The notes below the pieces were generated by a model that did no database searches, had not been told where the DNA came from, and worked only from the letters and a program-made list of their open reading frames with translations. DNA of 64,000 nt, taken from assembly GCF_022601875.1 (NCBI RefSeq), contig NZ_JAKVIP010000011.1, positions 62,001-126,000 of the forward strand. Reading direction: 5' to 3'. Origin of the DNA: Chryseobacterium sp. SSA4.19. Its GTDB lineage: Bacteria; Bacteroidota; Bacteroidia; Flavobacteriales; Weeksellaceae. Of the stretch, positions 1-8,875 are shown one piece after another. Both the position numbers and the translations under genes were made by a program. How positions within the stretch are numbered: the stretch's first letter is position 1; every line of letters starts with the position of its first letter.

Positions 1-222
1 ATAATAAAAAATATAAAAAAACATAGCTTATATGGTAGGTTTGGTTTAATGTTTGCGGTGCTCAGTGAGACGGATTTACAAAGCCTAATAATGCACATCA
101 ACCGTCCTGAAAGAATAGCGCAACAGGAGTATTATTTCTTCCTAAAAGCATGGCCTGGTTGAGCAACATAAACTGATATATCAGATAAATAATATTAATT
201 CAAAGAAAACGCAACATAATTT
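1..222. other. Leading region upstream of glgC, no gene recognised
   Basis: The first 222 bases hold no gene I recognise. On the plus strand, frame 1 is open from the window edge to a TGA at 160-162 (about 53 codons). This could be the 3' end of an upstream gene, but its translation resembles no family I know, and its first codons are a poly-A/AT-rich stretch that gives mostly Lys, Asn and Ile. I therefore do not call it a gene. No clear TAnnTTTG promoter element precedes glgC. Confidence 0.3.
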
Positions 223-1491
223 ATGAACCGCAATGTTATATCCATTGTTTTAGGGGGTGGCAGAGGAACCAGGCTTTTTCCTTTAACGTATACGAGATCA
301 AAACCGGCCGTGCCGATTGCAGGCAAATACCGTTTGGTAGATATTCCTATTTCCAACTGTCTGAATTCAGGAATGAATAAAATCCTTGTCCTGACTCAGT
401 TTAATTCAGCTTCTTTAAATTCGCACATCAAGAACTCTTATCATTTTGATATTTTCAGCAAAGGTTTTGTCGACATTCTTGCAGCAGAACAGAACGTGGA
501 AAATGAAAGCTGGTACCAAGGGACTGCTGATGCCGTGCGTCAGTCGATGAAACATCTGGACAAATATGATTATGAGTATATCTTAATCCTTTCCGGCGAT
601 CAGTTGTACCAGATGGATTTCAAGGAGATGCTGGATTTCCATATTGAAAGAGGTGGTGATGTAACGATTGCAACCATTCCCGTAAATGCAAAAGATGCTA
701 CCGGGTTTGGTATTCTAAGTTCCGATGATGAAGGGAACATTACTTCATTTGTGGAAAAACCAGGTTATGATATGTTGAACGGCCTGCAGTCTGAAGTGTC
801 TGAGGAGAATAAGCATGCAGGAAAAGAATACCTTGCTTCCATGGGGATTTATATTTTCACTAAGAGCATTTTGAAAAAGATGTTTGAGGAAGGAGCAGGA
901 GACGATTTCGGTAAAGATATTATCCCGAATTCTATCGGAAAATATACGACCTTAAGCTATCAGTATGAAGGATACTGGACAGATATCGGGACAATTGAAT
1001 CATTCTACGAGGCCAATTTAGATCTTTGCCAGGATTTCCCGCAATTCAACCTGTTTTCTTCTTCACCGATTTACACAAGGGCCAGGATGCTTCCTCCATC
1101 CAAAATCAACGGCTCTTACGTGAGCAAAGCGGTTTTTGGCGACGGATGTATTATTATGGCTGATAAAATTGAAAATTCAGTGATCGGGAACAGGACGCGT
1201 ATTGATAAAGGCAGTACCATTGTCAACTCTTATGTTATGGGATCTGATTTCTATCAGGATACCAATGAAATTGTCAGCAATGAGCGTGAAGGTCGTCCGA
1301 GCATGGGGATTGGTAAATACTGCTATATTGAAAAAGCCATTCTTGATAAAAACTGCAATATTGGCGATAATGTTCGTATCATTGGAGGAAAACATCTTGA
1401 GGATGGAGATTATGGAACATATTCCGTACAGGATGGTATTATCGTAGTGAAAAAGGGAGCAGTCCTTACACACGGTACGCATATTGGATAA
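223..1491 (+). CDS. glgC: Glucose-1-phosphate adenylyltransferase (ADP-glucose pyrophosphorylase)
   Basis: Makes ADP-glucose from glucose-1-phosphate and ATP, the committed step of bacterial glycogen synthesis, in the cytoplasm. At 422 aa it has the usual family length. The N-terminal nucleotidyltransferase signature GGGRGTRLFPLT is at residues 11-22, followed by SKPAVPIAGKYRLVDIPISN with the activator/substrate lysine region. GTADAVRQ (about 100-107) and LSGDQLYQMDF (about 121-131, catalytic Asp) follow. The C-terminal third is the left-handed beta-helix (hexapeptide-like) domain that mediates allostery. No other glycogen gene is in the window, so any operon partner would lie upstream. A hairpin terminator follows at once. 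Confidence 0.96.
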   Translation: MNRNVISIVLGGGRGTRLFPLTYTRSKPAVPIAGKYRLVDIPISNCLNSGMNKILVLTQFNSASLNSHIKNSYHFDIFSKGFVDILAAEQNVENESWYQGTADAVRQSMKHLDKYDYEYILILSGDQLYQMDFKEMLDFHIERGGDVTIATIPVNAKDATGFGILSSDDEGNITSFVEKPGYDMLNGLQSEVSEENKHAGKEYLASMGIYIFTKSILKKMFEEGAGDDFGKDIIPNSIGKYTTLSYQYEGYWTDIGTIESFYEANLDLCQDFPQFNLFSSSPIYTRARMLPPSKINGSYVSKAVFGDGCIIMADKIENSVIGNRTRIDKGSTIVNSYVMGSDFYQDTNEIVSNEREGRPSMGIGKYCYIEKAILDKNCNIGDNVRIIGGKHLEDGDYGTYSVQDGIIVVKKGAVLTHGTHIG

Positions 1492-1511
1492 TTTAAACAA
1501 ACATATGGCAG

Positions 1512-1541
1512 AAGTGATCAATATATTGGTCACTTTTGTTA
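1512..1541 (+). terminator. Terminator hairpin after glgC
   Basis: An 11-bp inverted repeat (AAGTGATCAAT at 1512-1522 against ATTGGTCACTT at 1525-1535, one G-T pair) is followed by TTTGTT. The TTG of the next gene's promoter (1526-1528) lies inside its right arm, so terminator and promoter overlap. Confidence 0.65.
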
Positions 1542-1556
1542 TTTGTACTACATTTG
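1526..1556 (+). promoter_or_regulatory. Promoter of the SRPBCC gene, nearly leaderless
   Basis: TTG (1526-1528), a 20-nt spacer and TACATTTG (1549-1556) match the Bacteroidota promoter pattern TTG-N17-23-TAnnTTTG exactly. The ATG at 1561 is only 4 nt beyond the -7 element, so transcription should begin at or next to the start codon. Confidence 0.7.
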
Positions 1557-1560
1557 TGCG

Positions 1561-2601
1561 ATGCGTTTTTTTAAGATCATAGCGGTATTTATTGTGTTGC
1601 TGATCGGGGCTTATGCGGCTTCGATGTATTATTTTGTAGATGAAAGCAGGGATTTCCGGATAGAAAAGGAAATCGATTATCCTGTGGAAAAGGTTTTCAG
1701 CCAGTTTAATAACCTGCAGCATTTTACGCGCTGGAATAACTTCTTTACCCAGTCATCGTCCATTGATATTGATTATTATACGCCTTACGAAGGGCAGGGA
1801 AGCTCTATCAGTTACACGGATCCGAAAAACGAGACGGACGGTGAAATGTTTATCCGTTATGAAAACCCGAATAAAACACTGAGATATCAGCTTTTTGAAG
1901 ACCGGAATGAAAGTCCTACTATGGTGGATGTTAAATTTAAACCACTATCTGCAGAAAAAACTAAAATTACATGGGTTGTTCATACGCCAAAACTGTCTAT
2001 TTTAAAAAGAGTTGGAAATTTCTGGACAGAAGACCGGTTTGCTGAAAACATCGACAAAAGTATGATCAACCTGAAAAATGCTTTAGGTAATAAAGTTGAG
2101 AAAGACCATCAGATGGCTTCCATCAAATATGACAGCATCATGGTTGAAAACGAAGAGGAAAAACTGCTGCTTGGGATCAATGTCAGTACTTCCAATAAAA
2201 AAGATGCGCTTTATAAAAACATTGTAATGAATTATAATAAAATATATAATTACACCACGATGGATCTGGGTAAAAAAGATGATGAATTCGGTTTTCCGGT
2301 GCTGATTACTGATGCCGATAATTACAAAGATAAGGAAGTTTCTTATTTCCTTGGGGTTCCATTGTCTAAAAAGTTCGGAATAACGGATAACAATTTCAGT
2401 TTCAGAACCCAGAATGCTACTCAGAATTATATCATCTATTACAAAGGAAATTATAACGGAAGGGTGAAAGCCATACAGCAGTTAATCCAGAAGGCGAAAA
2501 AAGATGAAATGCGCTTTAATGACATTCGCCAGACTTTTATAGAACGCCCGGTAGAGGATCAGGATGTCAATATGAAACTCTCATTATCAGTATTTAAATA
2601 A
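1561..2601 (+). CDS. SRPBCC-family protein with N-terminal membrane anchor
   Basis: 346 aa. The chosen start is the ATG at 1561; an ATG six codons upstream (1543) would lie within the promoter. Residues about 4-24 form one hydrophobic helix, a membrane anchor or uncleaved signal. Residues about 30-180 look like an SRPBCC/START-type ligand-binding fold (FRIEKEIDYPVEKVF...LQHFTRWNNF, typical of polyketide-cyclase-like proteins). The remaining ~160 residues resemble a GyrI/effector-binding-type domain, a combination seen in flavobacterial proteins. Ligand and function are unknown. It is monocistronic between glgC and sucA. The fold call rests on motif similarity only. Confidence 0.7.
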   Translation: MRFFKIIAVFIVLLIGAYAASMYYFVDESRDFRIEKEIDYPVEKVFSQFNNLQHFTRWNNFFTQSSSIDIDYYTPYEGQGSSISYTDPKNETDGEMFIRYENPNKTLRYQLFEDRNESPTMVDVKFKPLSAEKTKITWVVHTPKLSILKRVGNFWTEDRFAENIDKSMINLKNALGNKVEKDHQMASIKYDSIMVENEEEKLLLGINVSTSNKKDALYKNIVMNYNKIYNYTTMDLGKKDDEFGFPVLITDADNYKDKEVSYFLGVPLSKKFGITDNNFSFRTQNATQNYIIYYKGNYNGRVKAIQQLIQKAKKDEMRFNDIRQTFIERPVEDQDVNMKLSLSVFK

Positions 2602-2670
2602 ATTCCCTGAAATAAATTTTTTATAGTTTTTTTAATAGTTTAAAGGCTGTTCTACCTCGGTTTTTTTTAT

Positions 2671-2678
2671 TAAATTTG
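2671..2678 (+). promoter_or_regulatory. -7 promoter element for sucA-sucB
   Basis: TAAATTTG matches TAnnTTTG and lies 46 nt before the sucA ATG. No TTG is seen 17-23 nt upstream, so the -33 element is weak or absent. Confidence 0.5.
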
Positions 2679-2724
2679 AAGATTAATTCTACTAACAAAT
2701 TTTAATAACAGATAAACTGTAATA

Positions 2725-5538
2725 ATGGACAGATTTTCATTCCTAAACGCAGCTCATTCTCAGTTAATTGAGGATTTATACCAACAGTATTTAAAGTTCC
2801 CGGACTCTTTAGAACCATCATGGAAGGCCTTTTTTCAGGGCTTTGATTTTGCGCTGGAGAACTACGGGGATGATGACAATATTCAGTATATTCAAACTTC
2901 CGCAGCTTCTGCACCTGCAGTACAGCAAATTTCCCAGGCAGCAGCCAACGGTGAAGTTCCGGAGCACATAAAAAAAGAGTTTAAGGTAGTCAACCTTATC
3001 GAAGCATACAGAACGAGAGGCCATTTATTCACTAAAACAAATCCTGTTAGAGAAAGAAGGCATTATACACCAACTTTGGATATCGAAAACTTCGGTCTGA
3101 GTAATGCGGATTTGCAGACAAAATTTAACTGTGCCGTTGAAACAGGGATGAAAGAACCTGCAACATTGCAGGATCTGATTAAACACCTTGAAAACATCTA
3201 TTGTGATTCTATCGGTGTTGAATACATGCACATTAACAATGTTGAAGAAAAAGATTTTATTAAAAAATGGCTTCAGGTTAATGAAAACCATCCCAATCTT
3301 TCAGCAAACGAAAAAACCGAAATTTTATTAAAATTAAACCAGGCGGTAGCATTTGAAAATTATCTTCATACTAAATTTGTCGGCCAGAAAAGATTCTCAC
3401 TGGAAGGAGGGGAAACATTGATTCCTGCATTGGATCAACTGATCTCGAAATCTTCTCAGCTGGGTGTTGATGAAGTGGTGTTAGGAATGGCACACAGAGG
3501 TAGATTAAATGTTTTATCCAACATTTTCGGTAAATCCTACAAACAGATTTTTTCTGAATTTGAAGGAAAAGAATTTGAAGAAGATGTATTTTCCGGTGAC
3601 GTAAAATATCACTTAGGATCATCTAAAAAAGTGAAGACTGCCTCCGGGGAAGAAGTTTCTATCAATTTAACGCCGAACCCTTCTCATCTGGAAACGGTAG
3701 CTGCTCTTGTAGAAGGAATCTGCCGTGCAAAAGTGGATGATAAATATAAAGATTATTCTAAAGTTTTACCAATCATTATTCATGGTGACGGTGCATTGGC
3801 TGGCCAGGGCATCGCTTATGAAGTGGCTCAGATGATGACTTTGGAAGGATATAAAACGGGTGGTACAGTTCATATTGTTGTCAATAACCAGGTTTCATTT
3901 ACCACCAATTATATGGATGCAAGGTCTTCTACGTATTGTACAGATGTTGCGAAAGTTACAGAATCTCCAGTAATGCATGTAAACGCTGATGATGCGGAAG
4001 CAGTAGTTCATGCTATGCATTTTGCTGCTGATTTCAGAGCGAAATTCGGTAAAGATGTGTATATCGACTTATTAGGATACAGAAAATATGGTCACAACGA
4101 AGGTGATGAACCAAGATTCACCCAGCCTAATTTATATAAACTGATTTCAAAGCATCCGAACCCAAGAGAAATTTATAAAGATAAATTATTAAAAGATAAC
4201 ATTACATCAAACGATGTCATTGCTAAAATGGAAGCTGATTTCAAAGGGCTTTTGGATAAAGACTTCGATGCTTCCAAAGAGATTGAGAAAAATGTAATGG
4301 ACGTTTTCATGGCAGAAGACTGGACAAATTATCCGATTGCCAAAAAAGGAGCAGTTCAGGAAGCTGTTGACACTAAATACGATTTTACAAAGCTGAAAGA
4401 ACTGGCTCTTAAAATGTCGACACTTCCTTCTGATAAAAAGTTCATCAATAAAATTACCAGACTTTTTGAAAACAGGATTAAAGCGATTGAAGGTAATTCA
4501 TTAGACTGGGCTTTAGGAGAATGGTTAGCCTATGCTACGTTGCTTACCGAGGGTCACAACATAAGAATCTCTGGCGAAGATGTGGAAAGAGGAACTTTCT
4601 CTCACAGACATGCCGTAATAAAAACAGAAGATACCGAAGAAGAATATATCCCGTTAAGACATGTTTCTGAAAACAGGTTTGATATTTATAATTCCCACCT
4701 TTCCGAATATGGAGTATTAGGTTTTGACTATGGATATGCAATGGCTTCTCCGAATACACTGACGATATGGGAAGCTCAGTTCGGGGATTTCGTAAACGGT
4801 GCACAGATTATTGTTGACCAATACCTGGCCGCTGCAGAAGAAAAATGGAAAATTCAGGATGGATTGGTGATGCTGTTGCCTCACGGTTCAGAAGGTCAGG
4901 GAGCTGAGCACTCTTCAGCCAGACTGGAAAGATTCCTTACGCTTTGTGCCAATGAAAATATGGTAGTGGCAAATATTACTTCTCCTGCCAACTATTTCCA
5001 TTTGTTGAGAAGACAATTGAAATGGCCATTCAGAAAGCCTTTAATTGTTATGAGCCCAAAATCATTATTAAGACATCCGAAAGTGGTTTCTCCGCTTGAA
5101 GATTTCTCAGAAAAAGGATTCCAGCCGATTTTAGACGATCCTGCTGCAGATCCTAAAAAAGTGGAAAAAGTAGTTCTTTGTTCTGGTAAACTGTACTTTG
5201 AGCTATTAGCTAAGAAAGAAGAACTGAATGCTGAAAATATCGCATTGGTAAGATTCGAACAGCTATATCCTCTTCAGTCTGATGCTATCCAGGCTATCTT
5301 TGATAAATATGAAAACAGAAAATCATTGGTATGGGCTCAGGAAGAACCTGAAAACATGGGGGCTTGGTCTTATATTCTCAGAAACTTCAGAGATACGGGA
5401 ATCCAGGTCATAGCGCCTGTACCAAGCGGTGCTCCGGCCCCGGGAAGCCATAAAATGTTTGAGAAAAACCAGAATGCAGTAATCAACAGAGTATTTGACA
5501 GAGATGATGCTCCTGCAAAAAGACCTGTAACTGCTTAA
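2725..5538 (+). CDS. sucA: 2-oxoglutarate dehydrogenase E1 component
   Basis: Thiamine-diphosphate-dependent decarboxylase that starts the 2-oxoglutarate dehydrogenase reaction of the TCA cycle. At 937 aa it is full length. The N-terminal segment (FLNAAHSQLIEDLYQQYLK, about residues 5-23) is the conserved E1o region that docks to E2. HRGRLNVLSNIFGKS (about 256-270), HGDGALAGQG (about 353-362, start of the ThDP/Mg site) and GHNEGDEPRFTQP (about 456-468) follow, and RGTFSHRHAV begins the transketolase-like pyrimidine-binding half. It lies 38 bp upstream of the E2 gene, as in most bacteria. E3 (lpd) is not in the window. Confidence 0.97.
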   Translation: MDRFSFLNAAHSQLIEDLYQQYLKFPDSLEPSWKAFFQGFDFALENYGDDDNIQYIQTSAASAPAVQQISQAAANGEVPEHIKKEFKVVNLIEAYRTRGHLFTKTNPVRERRHYTPTLDIENFGLSNADLQTKFNCAVETGMKEPATLQDLIKHLENIYCDSIGVEYMHINNVEEKDFIKKWLQVNENHPNLSANEKTEILLKLNQAVAFENYLHTKFVGQKRFSLEGGETLIPALDQLISKSSQLGVDEVVLGMAHRGRLNVLSNIFGKSYKQIFSEFEGKEFEEDVFSGDVKYHLGSSKKVKTASGEEVSINLTPNPSHLETVAALVEGICRAKVDDKYKDYSKVLPIIIHGDGALAGQGIAYEVAQMMTLEGYKTGGTVHIVVNNQVSFTTNYMDARSSTYCTDVAKVTESPVMHVNADDAEAVVHAMHFAADFRAKFGKDVYIDLLGYRKYGHNEGDEPRFTQPNLYKLISKHPNPREIYKDKLLKDNITSNDVIAKMEADFKGLLDKDFDASKEIEKNVMDVFMAEDWTNYPIAKKGAVQEAVDTKYDFTKLKELALKMSTLPSDKKFINKITRLFENRIKAIEGNSLDWALGEWLAYATLLTEGHNIRISGEDVERGTFSHRHAVIKTEDTEEEYIPLRHVSENRFDIYNSHLSEYGVLGFDYGYAMASPNTLTIWEAQFGDFVNGAQIIVDQYLAAAEEKWKIQDGLVMLLPHGSEGQGAEHSSARLERFLTLCANENMVVANITSPANYFHLLRRQLKWPFRKPLIVMSPKSLLRHPKVVSPLEDFSEKGFQPILDDPAADPKKVEKVVLCSGKLYFELLAKKEELNAENIALVRFEQLYPLQSDAIQAIFDKYENRKSLVWAQEEPENMGAWSYILRNFRDTGIQVIAPVPSGAPAPGSHKMFEKNQNAVINRVFDRDDAPAKRPVTA

Positions 5539-5576
5539 TTTTAAAATAATAATCAATAAAAAATAAAAAATACGAT

Positions 5577-6809
5577 ATGTCAGTTTTAGAAATGAAAGTT
5601 CCTTCACCGGGCGAATCAATTACAGAAGTTGAAATTGCAACCTGGCTTGTGAAAGATGGTGATTACGTAGAAAAAGATCAGCCCATCGCTGAAGTGGATT
5701 CAGATAAAGCGACGCTTGAACTGCCTGCTGAAGAAAGCGGTATTATTACTTTAAAAGCTGAAGAAGGAGATGTGGTACAGGTAGGACAAGTGGTTTGTTT
5801 AATTGATAGGGATGCTGCAAAACTTGCAGGTGATGCTCCTGCTGCCCCGGCGGCTGAAGCACCGAAAGTGGCTGAGCCTGCTAAACAGGAAGCTCCTAAG
5901 CCTGCTGCCACTCAAACCTATGCAACAGGTGCTCCGTCTCCTGCTGCTAAAAAGATTCTTGACGAAAAAGGGATTGACGCTTCTCAGGTTTCAGGATCAG
6001 GAAGAGACGGTAGAATTTCTAAATCTGATGCTGAACTGGCAGCAGTGCCTGCATTGGGAGGAAATCCTATTAGTGCTACCGGTTCAAGATCTACGACTAC
6101 AACCAAACTTTCAGTTCTAAGAAGAAAGATTGCTCAGAGATTAGTCTCTGTAAAGAATGAAACAGCCATGTTAACAACTTTCAATGAAGTGGACATGTCC
6201 GAAATCTTCAGGCTGAGAAAACAATATAAAGAAGAATTTGCTCAGAAGCATGGAGTAGGACTTGGTTTCATGTCTTTCTTTACCAAAGCGGTTACCAGAG
6301 CATTACAGATGTATCCTGATGTAAATGCATCAATTGACGGAGACTTCAAAGTAAACTACGATTTCTGTGATATTTCCATTGCGGTTTCAGGTCCTAAGGG
6401 ATTAATGGTTCCGGTATTGAGAAATGCTGAAAATATGTCTTTCCAGAGCGTTGAAGCCAACATTAAAGATCTTGCTGTAAAAGTAAGAGACGGAAAGATT
6501 ACCGTTGATGAAATGACAGGCGGTACTTTTACCATTACAAACGGCGGTACTTTCGGTTCTATGATGTCTACACCGATTATTAATCCTCCTCAGTCTGCGA
6601 TCCTGGGAATGCACAATATCATCCAGAGACCGGTTGCTGTTGATGGGCAGGTAGTTATCCGTCCGATGATGTATGTGGCCATGTCTTACGATCACAGAAT
6701 TATCGATGGTAAAGAATCTGTAGGATTCCTTGTAGCGGTAAAAGAAGCTATTGATAACCCGGTTGCCATTTTAATGGGCGGAGATGAGAGAAAAGGGTTG
6801 GGTTTATAA
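5577..6809 (+). CDS. sucB: Dihydrolipoyllysine-residue succinyltransferase (E2 of 2-oxoglutarate dehydrogenase)
   Basis: Core acyltransferase of the 2-oxoglutarate dehydrogenase complex; transfers succinyl from lipoamide to CoA. 410 aa. One lipoyl domain at residues 1-78 has its modified Lys in [15 protein letters not shown] (about K44). An Ala/Pro-rich linker follows, then the E3-binding domain ([18 protein letters not shown]...[10 protein letters not shown], about 118-155). The catalytic domain ends with [15 protein letters not shown], whose His (about 373) and Asp (about 377) are the active-site pair. Single-lipoyl architecture and position after sucA mark it as the succinyl type; the other E2, at 12898-14202, is a different paralogue. 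Confidence 0.95.
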   Translation: MSVLEMKVPSPGESITEVEIATWLVKDGDYVEKDQPIAEVDSDKATLELPAEESGIITLKAEEGDVVQVGQVVCLIDRDAAKLAGDAPAAPAAEAPKVAEPAKQEAPKPAATQTYATGAPSPAAKKILDEKGIDASQVSGSGRDGRISKSDAELAAVPALGGNPISATGSRSTTTTKLSVLRRKIAQRLVSVKNETAMLTTFNEVDMSEIFRLRKQYKEEFAQKHGVGLGFMSFFTKAVTRALQMYPDVNASIDGDFKVNYDFCDISIAVSGPKGLMVPVLRNAENMSFQSVEANIKDLAVKVRDGKITVDEMTGGTFTITNGGTFGSMMSTPIINPPQSAILGMHNIIQRPVAVDGQVVIRPMMYVAMSYDHRIIDGKESVGFLVAVKEAIDNPVAILMGGDERKGLGL

Positions 6810-6835
6810 TTCACTCATTATCATATAAATTTTAC

Positions 6836-6864
6836 AATCTCGCCTTCAAAAAGGCGAGATTTTT
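6836..6864 (+). terminator. Rho-independent terminator of sucA-sucB
   Basis: Perfect 11-bp stem AATCTCGCCTT / AAGGCGAGATT with a 4-nt loop, followed by TTT. Confidence 0.85.
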
Positions 6865-6888
6865 GTATCCCTTCTTATAAATACCAAC

Positions 6889-7278
6889 ATGATGTTCTCA
6901 AAAATAACTTCCAATATAAAAGTTTCAGTCATGCCTGAGTATGATAGTAAGAACAGTTATCCCTCTGAAAACCGGCACGTTTTCAAATATAATATTACCA
7001 TTGAAAATGAAGGAGATTTTCCTATCAAAGTCCTCAAAAGGAAATGGCTGATTTTCGATGTAGGTTTTGGGTACACAGAAATTATCGGTGACGGAGTTAT
7101 CGGCTTAACGCCTGAAATTGCCATTAATGAAAATTTTACCTATTTTTCGAATGTTATGCTGCGTTCAGGCGTAGGCAACATGAGTGGAAAATATCTTGTT
7201 AAAAATATGGAAACTCAGGAAAATTTCGAAATTGATATTCCTAAATTCAATCTGTTATCAGAGGTATTGAGCAATTAA
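6889..7278 (+). CDS. apaG: ApaG-family protein
   Basis: 129 aa, usual ApaG length (about 125). ApaG is a small beta-sandwich (fibronectin-III-like) protein historically linked to Co2+/Mg2+ efflux and Ap4A metabolism; its biochemical role is unsettled. The sequence shows FKYNITIENEGDFPIKVLKR and a central VGFGYTEIIGDGVIGLTPEI, where the family has a Gly-rich VVGxQPxLxPG-like motif, ending near SGKYLVKN. Tandem ATGs at 6889 and 6892 leave the start uncertain by one codon. It is monocistronic and convergent with the exonuclease gene; a weak 7-bp inverted repeat (AATTACA / TGTAATT, 7279-7302) between them may serve both. Confidence 0.85.
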   Translation: MMFSKITSNIKVSVMPEYDSKNSYPSENRHVFKYNITIENEGDFPIKVLKRKWLIFDVGFGYTEIIGDGVIGLTPEIAINENFTYFSNVMLRSGVGNMSGKYLVKNMETQENFEIDIPKFNLLSEVLSN

Positions 7279-7305
7279 AATTACATACATTTTATTGTAA
7301 TTAAA

Positions 7306-7860
7306 TTAAAGTTTTTTGATCTTTAATTTCATATAGTCAGAAACCTCTTCATTGCTGGTAAGAAGCAGTTTTTCAAAAGCCAGTAAAGATATTTTTGCAC
7401 AAACTTCCGCATCATCTCCGGCCCTGTGATGATTGAATTTAATCTGATGATATTCTGCTAAATGTTTTAAGCCATATTTTGGCAGATAATTCCACGACTT
7501 TTTAGCAAGTTGGATGCTGCACATATAATTCATTTTTGGCGTAAACATTCCGTAATGGTTTAGGCAACCCCGCAATACTCCGGCATCAAAACCTGCATTG
7601 TGAGCAATCATAAGTGTCCCGTACATCATTTCTTCAACTTCATACCAGATTTCGTCGAAAGTAGGTGCATCTTTAACATCATCAGGAATGATTCCATGTA
7701 CATCGACATTAAACGGACTGAAATAGGGAAAGCTCGGTGGCTTGATTAACCATGTTTTTGTTTCTACAATTTCAGAGTCCTGCACGATGCAGATTCCCAG
7801 CTCACAGGCTGAGTTTCTTTCATGCGTAGCGGTTTCAAAGTCTAATGCACAAAAATCCAT
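7306..7860 (-). CDS. DnaQ-like 3'-5' exonuclease (DEDDh)
   Basis: 184 aa, a stand-alone exonuclease domain of the RNase T/PolIII-epsilon superfamily. All five DEDDh residues are visible: D7 and E9 in LDFET, D92 in AHNAGFDAG, H145 and D150 in HHRAGDDAEV. It should cleave single nucleotides from DNA or RNA 3' ends with two metal ions. No polymerase, BRCT or GIY-YIG domain is attached. Flavobacteria often carry several stand-alone copies, so the substrate (repair, RNA trimming) cannot be told from sequence. It is 31 bp downstream of the glycosyltransferase on the same strand and could be the last gene of that transcript. Confidence 0.9.
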   Translation of the reverse strand: MDFCALDFETATHERNSACELGICIVQDSEIVETKTWLIKPPSFPYFSPFNVDVHGIIPDDVKDAPTFDEIWYEVEEMMYGTLMIAHNAGFDAGVLRGCLNHYGMFTPKMNYMCSIQLAKKSWNYLPKYGLKHLAEYHQIKFNHHRAGDDAEVCAKISLLAFEKLLLTSNEEVSDYMKLKIKKL

Positions 7861-7891
7861 TAATTTTTAAATGATATTAATTTAAATTAAA

Positions 7892-8869
7892 CTATTTTGA
7901 TCCTAAAAAGTGTTTAAAGATCAGCCATTTGGACTGATAAAATTTATCCTTCTGATGTTTCTGTCTGCGTTTCCATGTTCCTGCAGCCTGAATATAAAAT
8001 GAATAATGTGCTCTGCCAAAAGCCCAAAAATGGGAAATACCGTATTTGTATCCAAAATAAACGGCAGCAAAACCATCCAGGCAAAGTCTTAAAAATATAA
8101 TCCCCAAAAGTTTTGGAAACGGCAGGTTTTTCAGCATCATCGAAAGATTATTTCTGATATTCAGATAAGTCTTTTGAGCACTTTGTTTATTTAAAGTTCC
8201 GCCTCCTACATGATATACTTTTGATTTCCCTGTATAAAAGATTTTTCTTCCTGAATTAATTAATCTCCAGCAAAGATCGATCTCTTCCTGATGGGCGAAA
8301 AAACGTTCATCAAAACCATTCTGTGCCCAAAAATCTTCTGACCGGATAAATAAACAGCAGCCTGAAGCCCAAAAGATCTCCGTTTCATCATCATACTGGC
8401 CTTTGTCTTCTTCCACATCATCAAAAATCCTTCCTCTGCAGTATGGGTATCCAAGATTATCAATCAGTCCTCCGGCGGCCCCGGCAAACTCGAAATACTT
8501 TTTATCGTTGAAAGATAAAATTTTAGGTTGTACAGCAGCAACTGACAAATCTTTTTCAAATAGTTCCAAAACAGGATCAATCCAGTTTTCCGTAACTTCC
8601 ACATCTGAATTCAGCAGACAGTAATACTGATTGTTTACATTTTTCAAGCCTTCGTTATAGCCGCCTGCAAAGCCGTAATTTTTATTGTTCAGGATAATTC
8701 TTACTGAAGGATAATTATCTTTTAAAAATTGAACAGAATCATCTGTAGAGCAGTTATCAATGACGTTGATATCTGCATTTTGAGAAAACCGGACCACATA
8801 AGGAAGAAACTTTTCAAGCCAGTTTTTCCCGTTCCAGTTTAAAATCACCACAGCTAATTTTTCGGACAT
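7892..8869 (-). CDS. Family 2 glycosyltransferase
   Basis: 325 aa, GT-A fold. It opens with LAVVILNWNGKNWLEKFLP, typical of rhamnosyl/galactofuranosyl-type GT2 enzymes. A DxD-like metal site occurs at LLNSDVEV (about D89), the nucleotide-binding Asp at VIDNCSTDDS (about 37-46), and the acceptor-side FDERFFAHQEEIDLCWRL at mid-protein. The C-terminus has a hydrophobic/aromatic stretch that may lie on the inner membrane. Its start is 6 bp from the end of the upstream acyltransferase gene, so the two are co-transcribed and probably act on a lipid-linked envelope glycan; the sugar and acceptor are unknown. Confidence 0.88.
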   Translation of the reverse strand: MSEKLAVVILNWNGKNWLEKFLPYVVRFSQNADINVIDNCSTDDSVQFLKDNYPSVRIILNNKNYGFAGGYNEGLKNVNNQYYCLLNSDVEVTENWIDPVLELFEKDLSVAAVQPKILSFNDKKYFEFAGAAGGLIDNLGYPYCRGRIFDDVEEDKGQYDDETEIFWASGCCLFIRSEDFWAQNGFDERFFAHQEEIDLCWRLINSGRKIFYTGKSKVYHVGGGTLNKQSAQKTYLNIRNNLSMMLKNLPFPKLLGIIFLRLCLDGFAAVYFGYKYGISHFWAFGRAHYSFYIQAAGTWKRRQKHQKDKFYQSKWLIFKHFLGSK

Positions 8870-8875
8870 GTGAAG

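Noticed and set aside
1..162. Open frame at the left edge as the 3' end of a gene
   Set aside because: Only ~53 codons, partly from poly-A sequence, and no family resemblance; kept only as an unassigned region.
1177..1722. A 181-codon open frame on the minus strand across the glgC end and SRPBCC start
   Set aside because: It overlaps two supported genes, a terminator and a promoter on the other strand and has no recognisable motif.
5803..6120. A 105-codon open frame overlapping the sucB linker
   Set aside because: Out-of-frame reading of the Ala/Pro-rich linker, giving a Leu/Gln/Arg-rich nonsense peptide.
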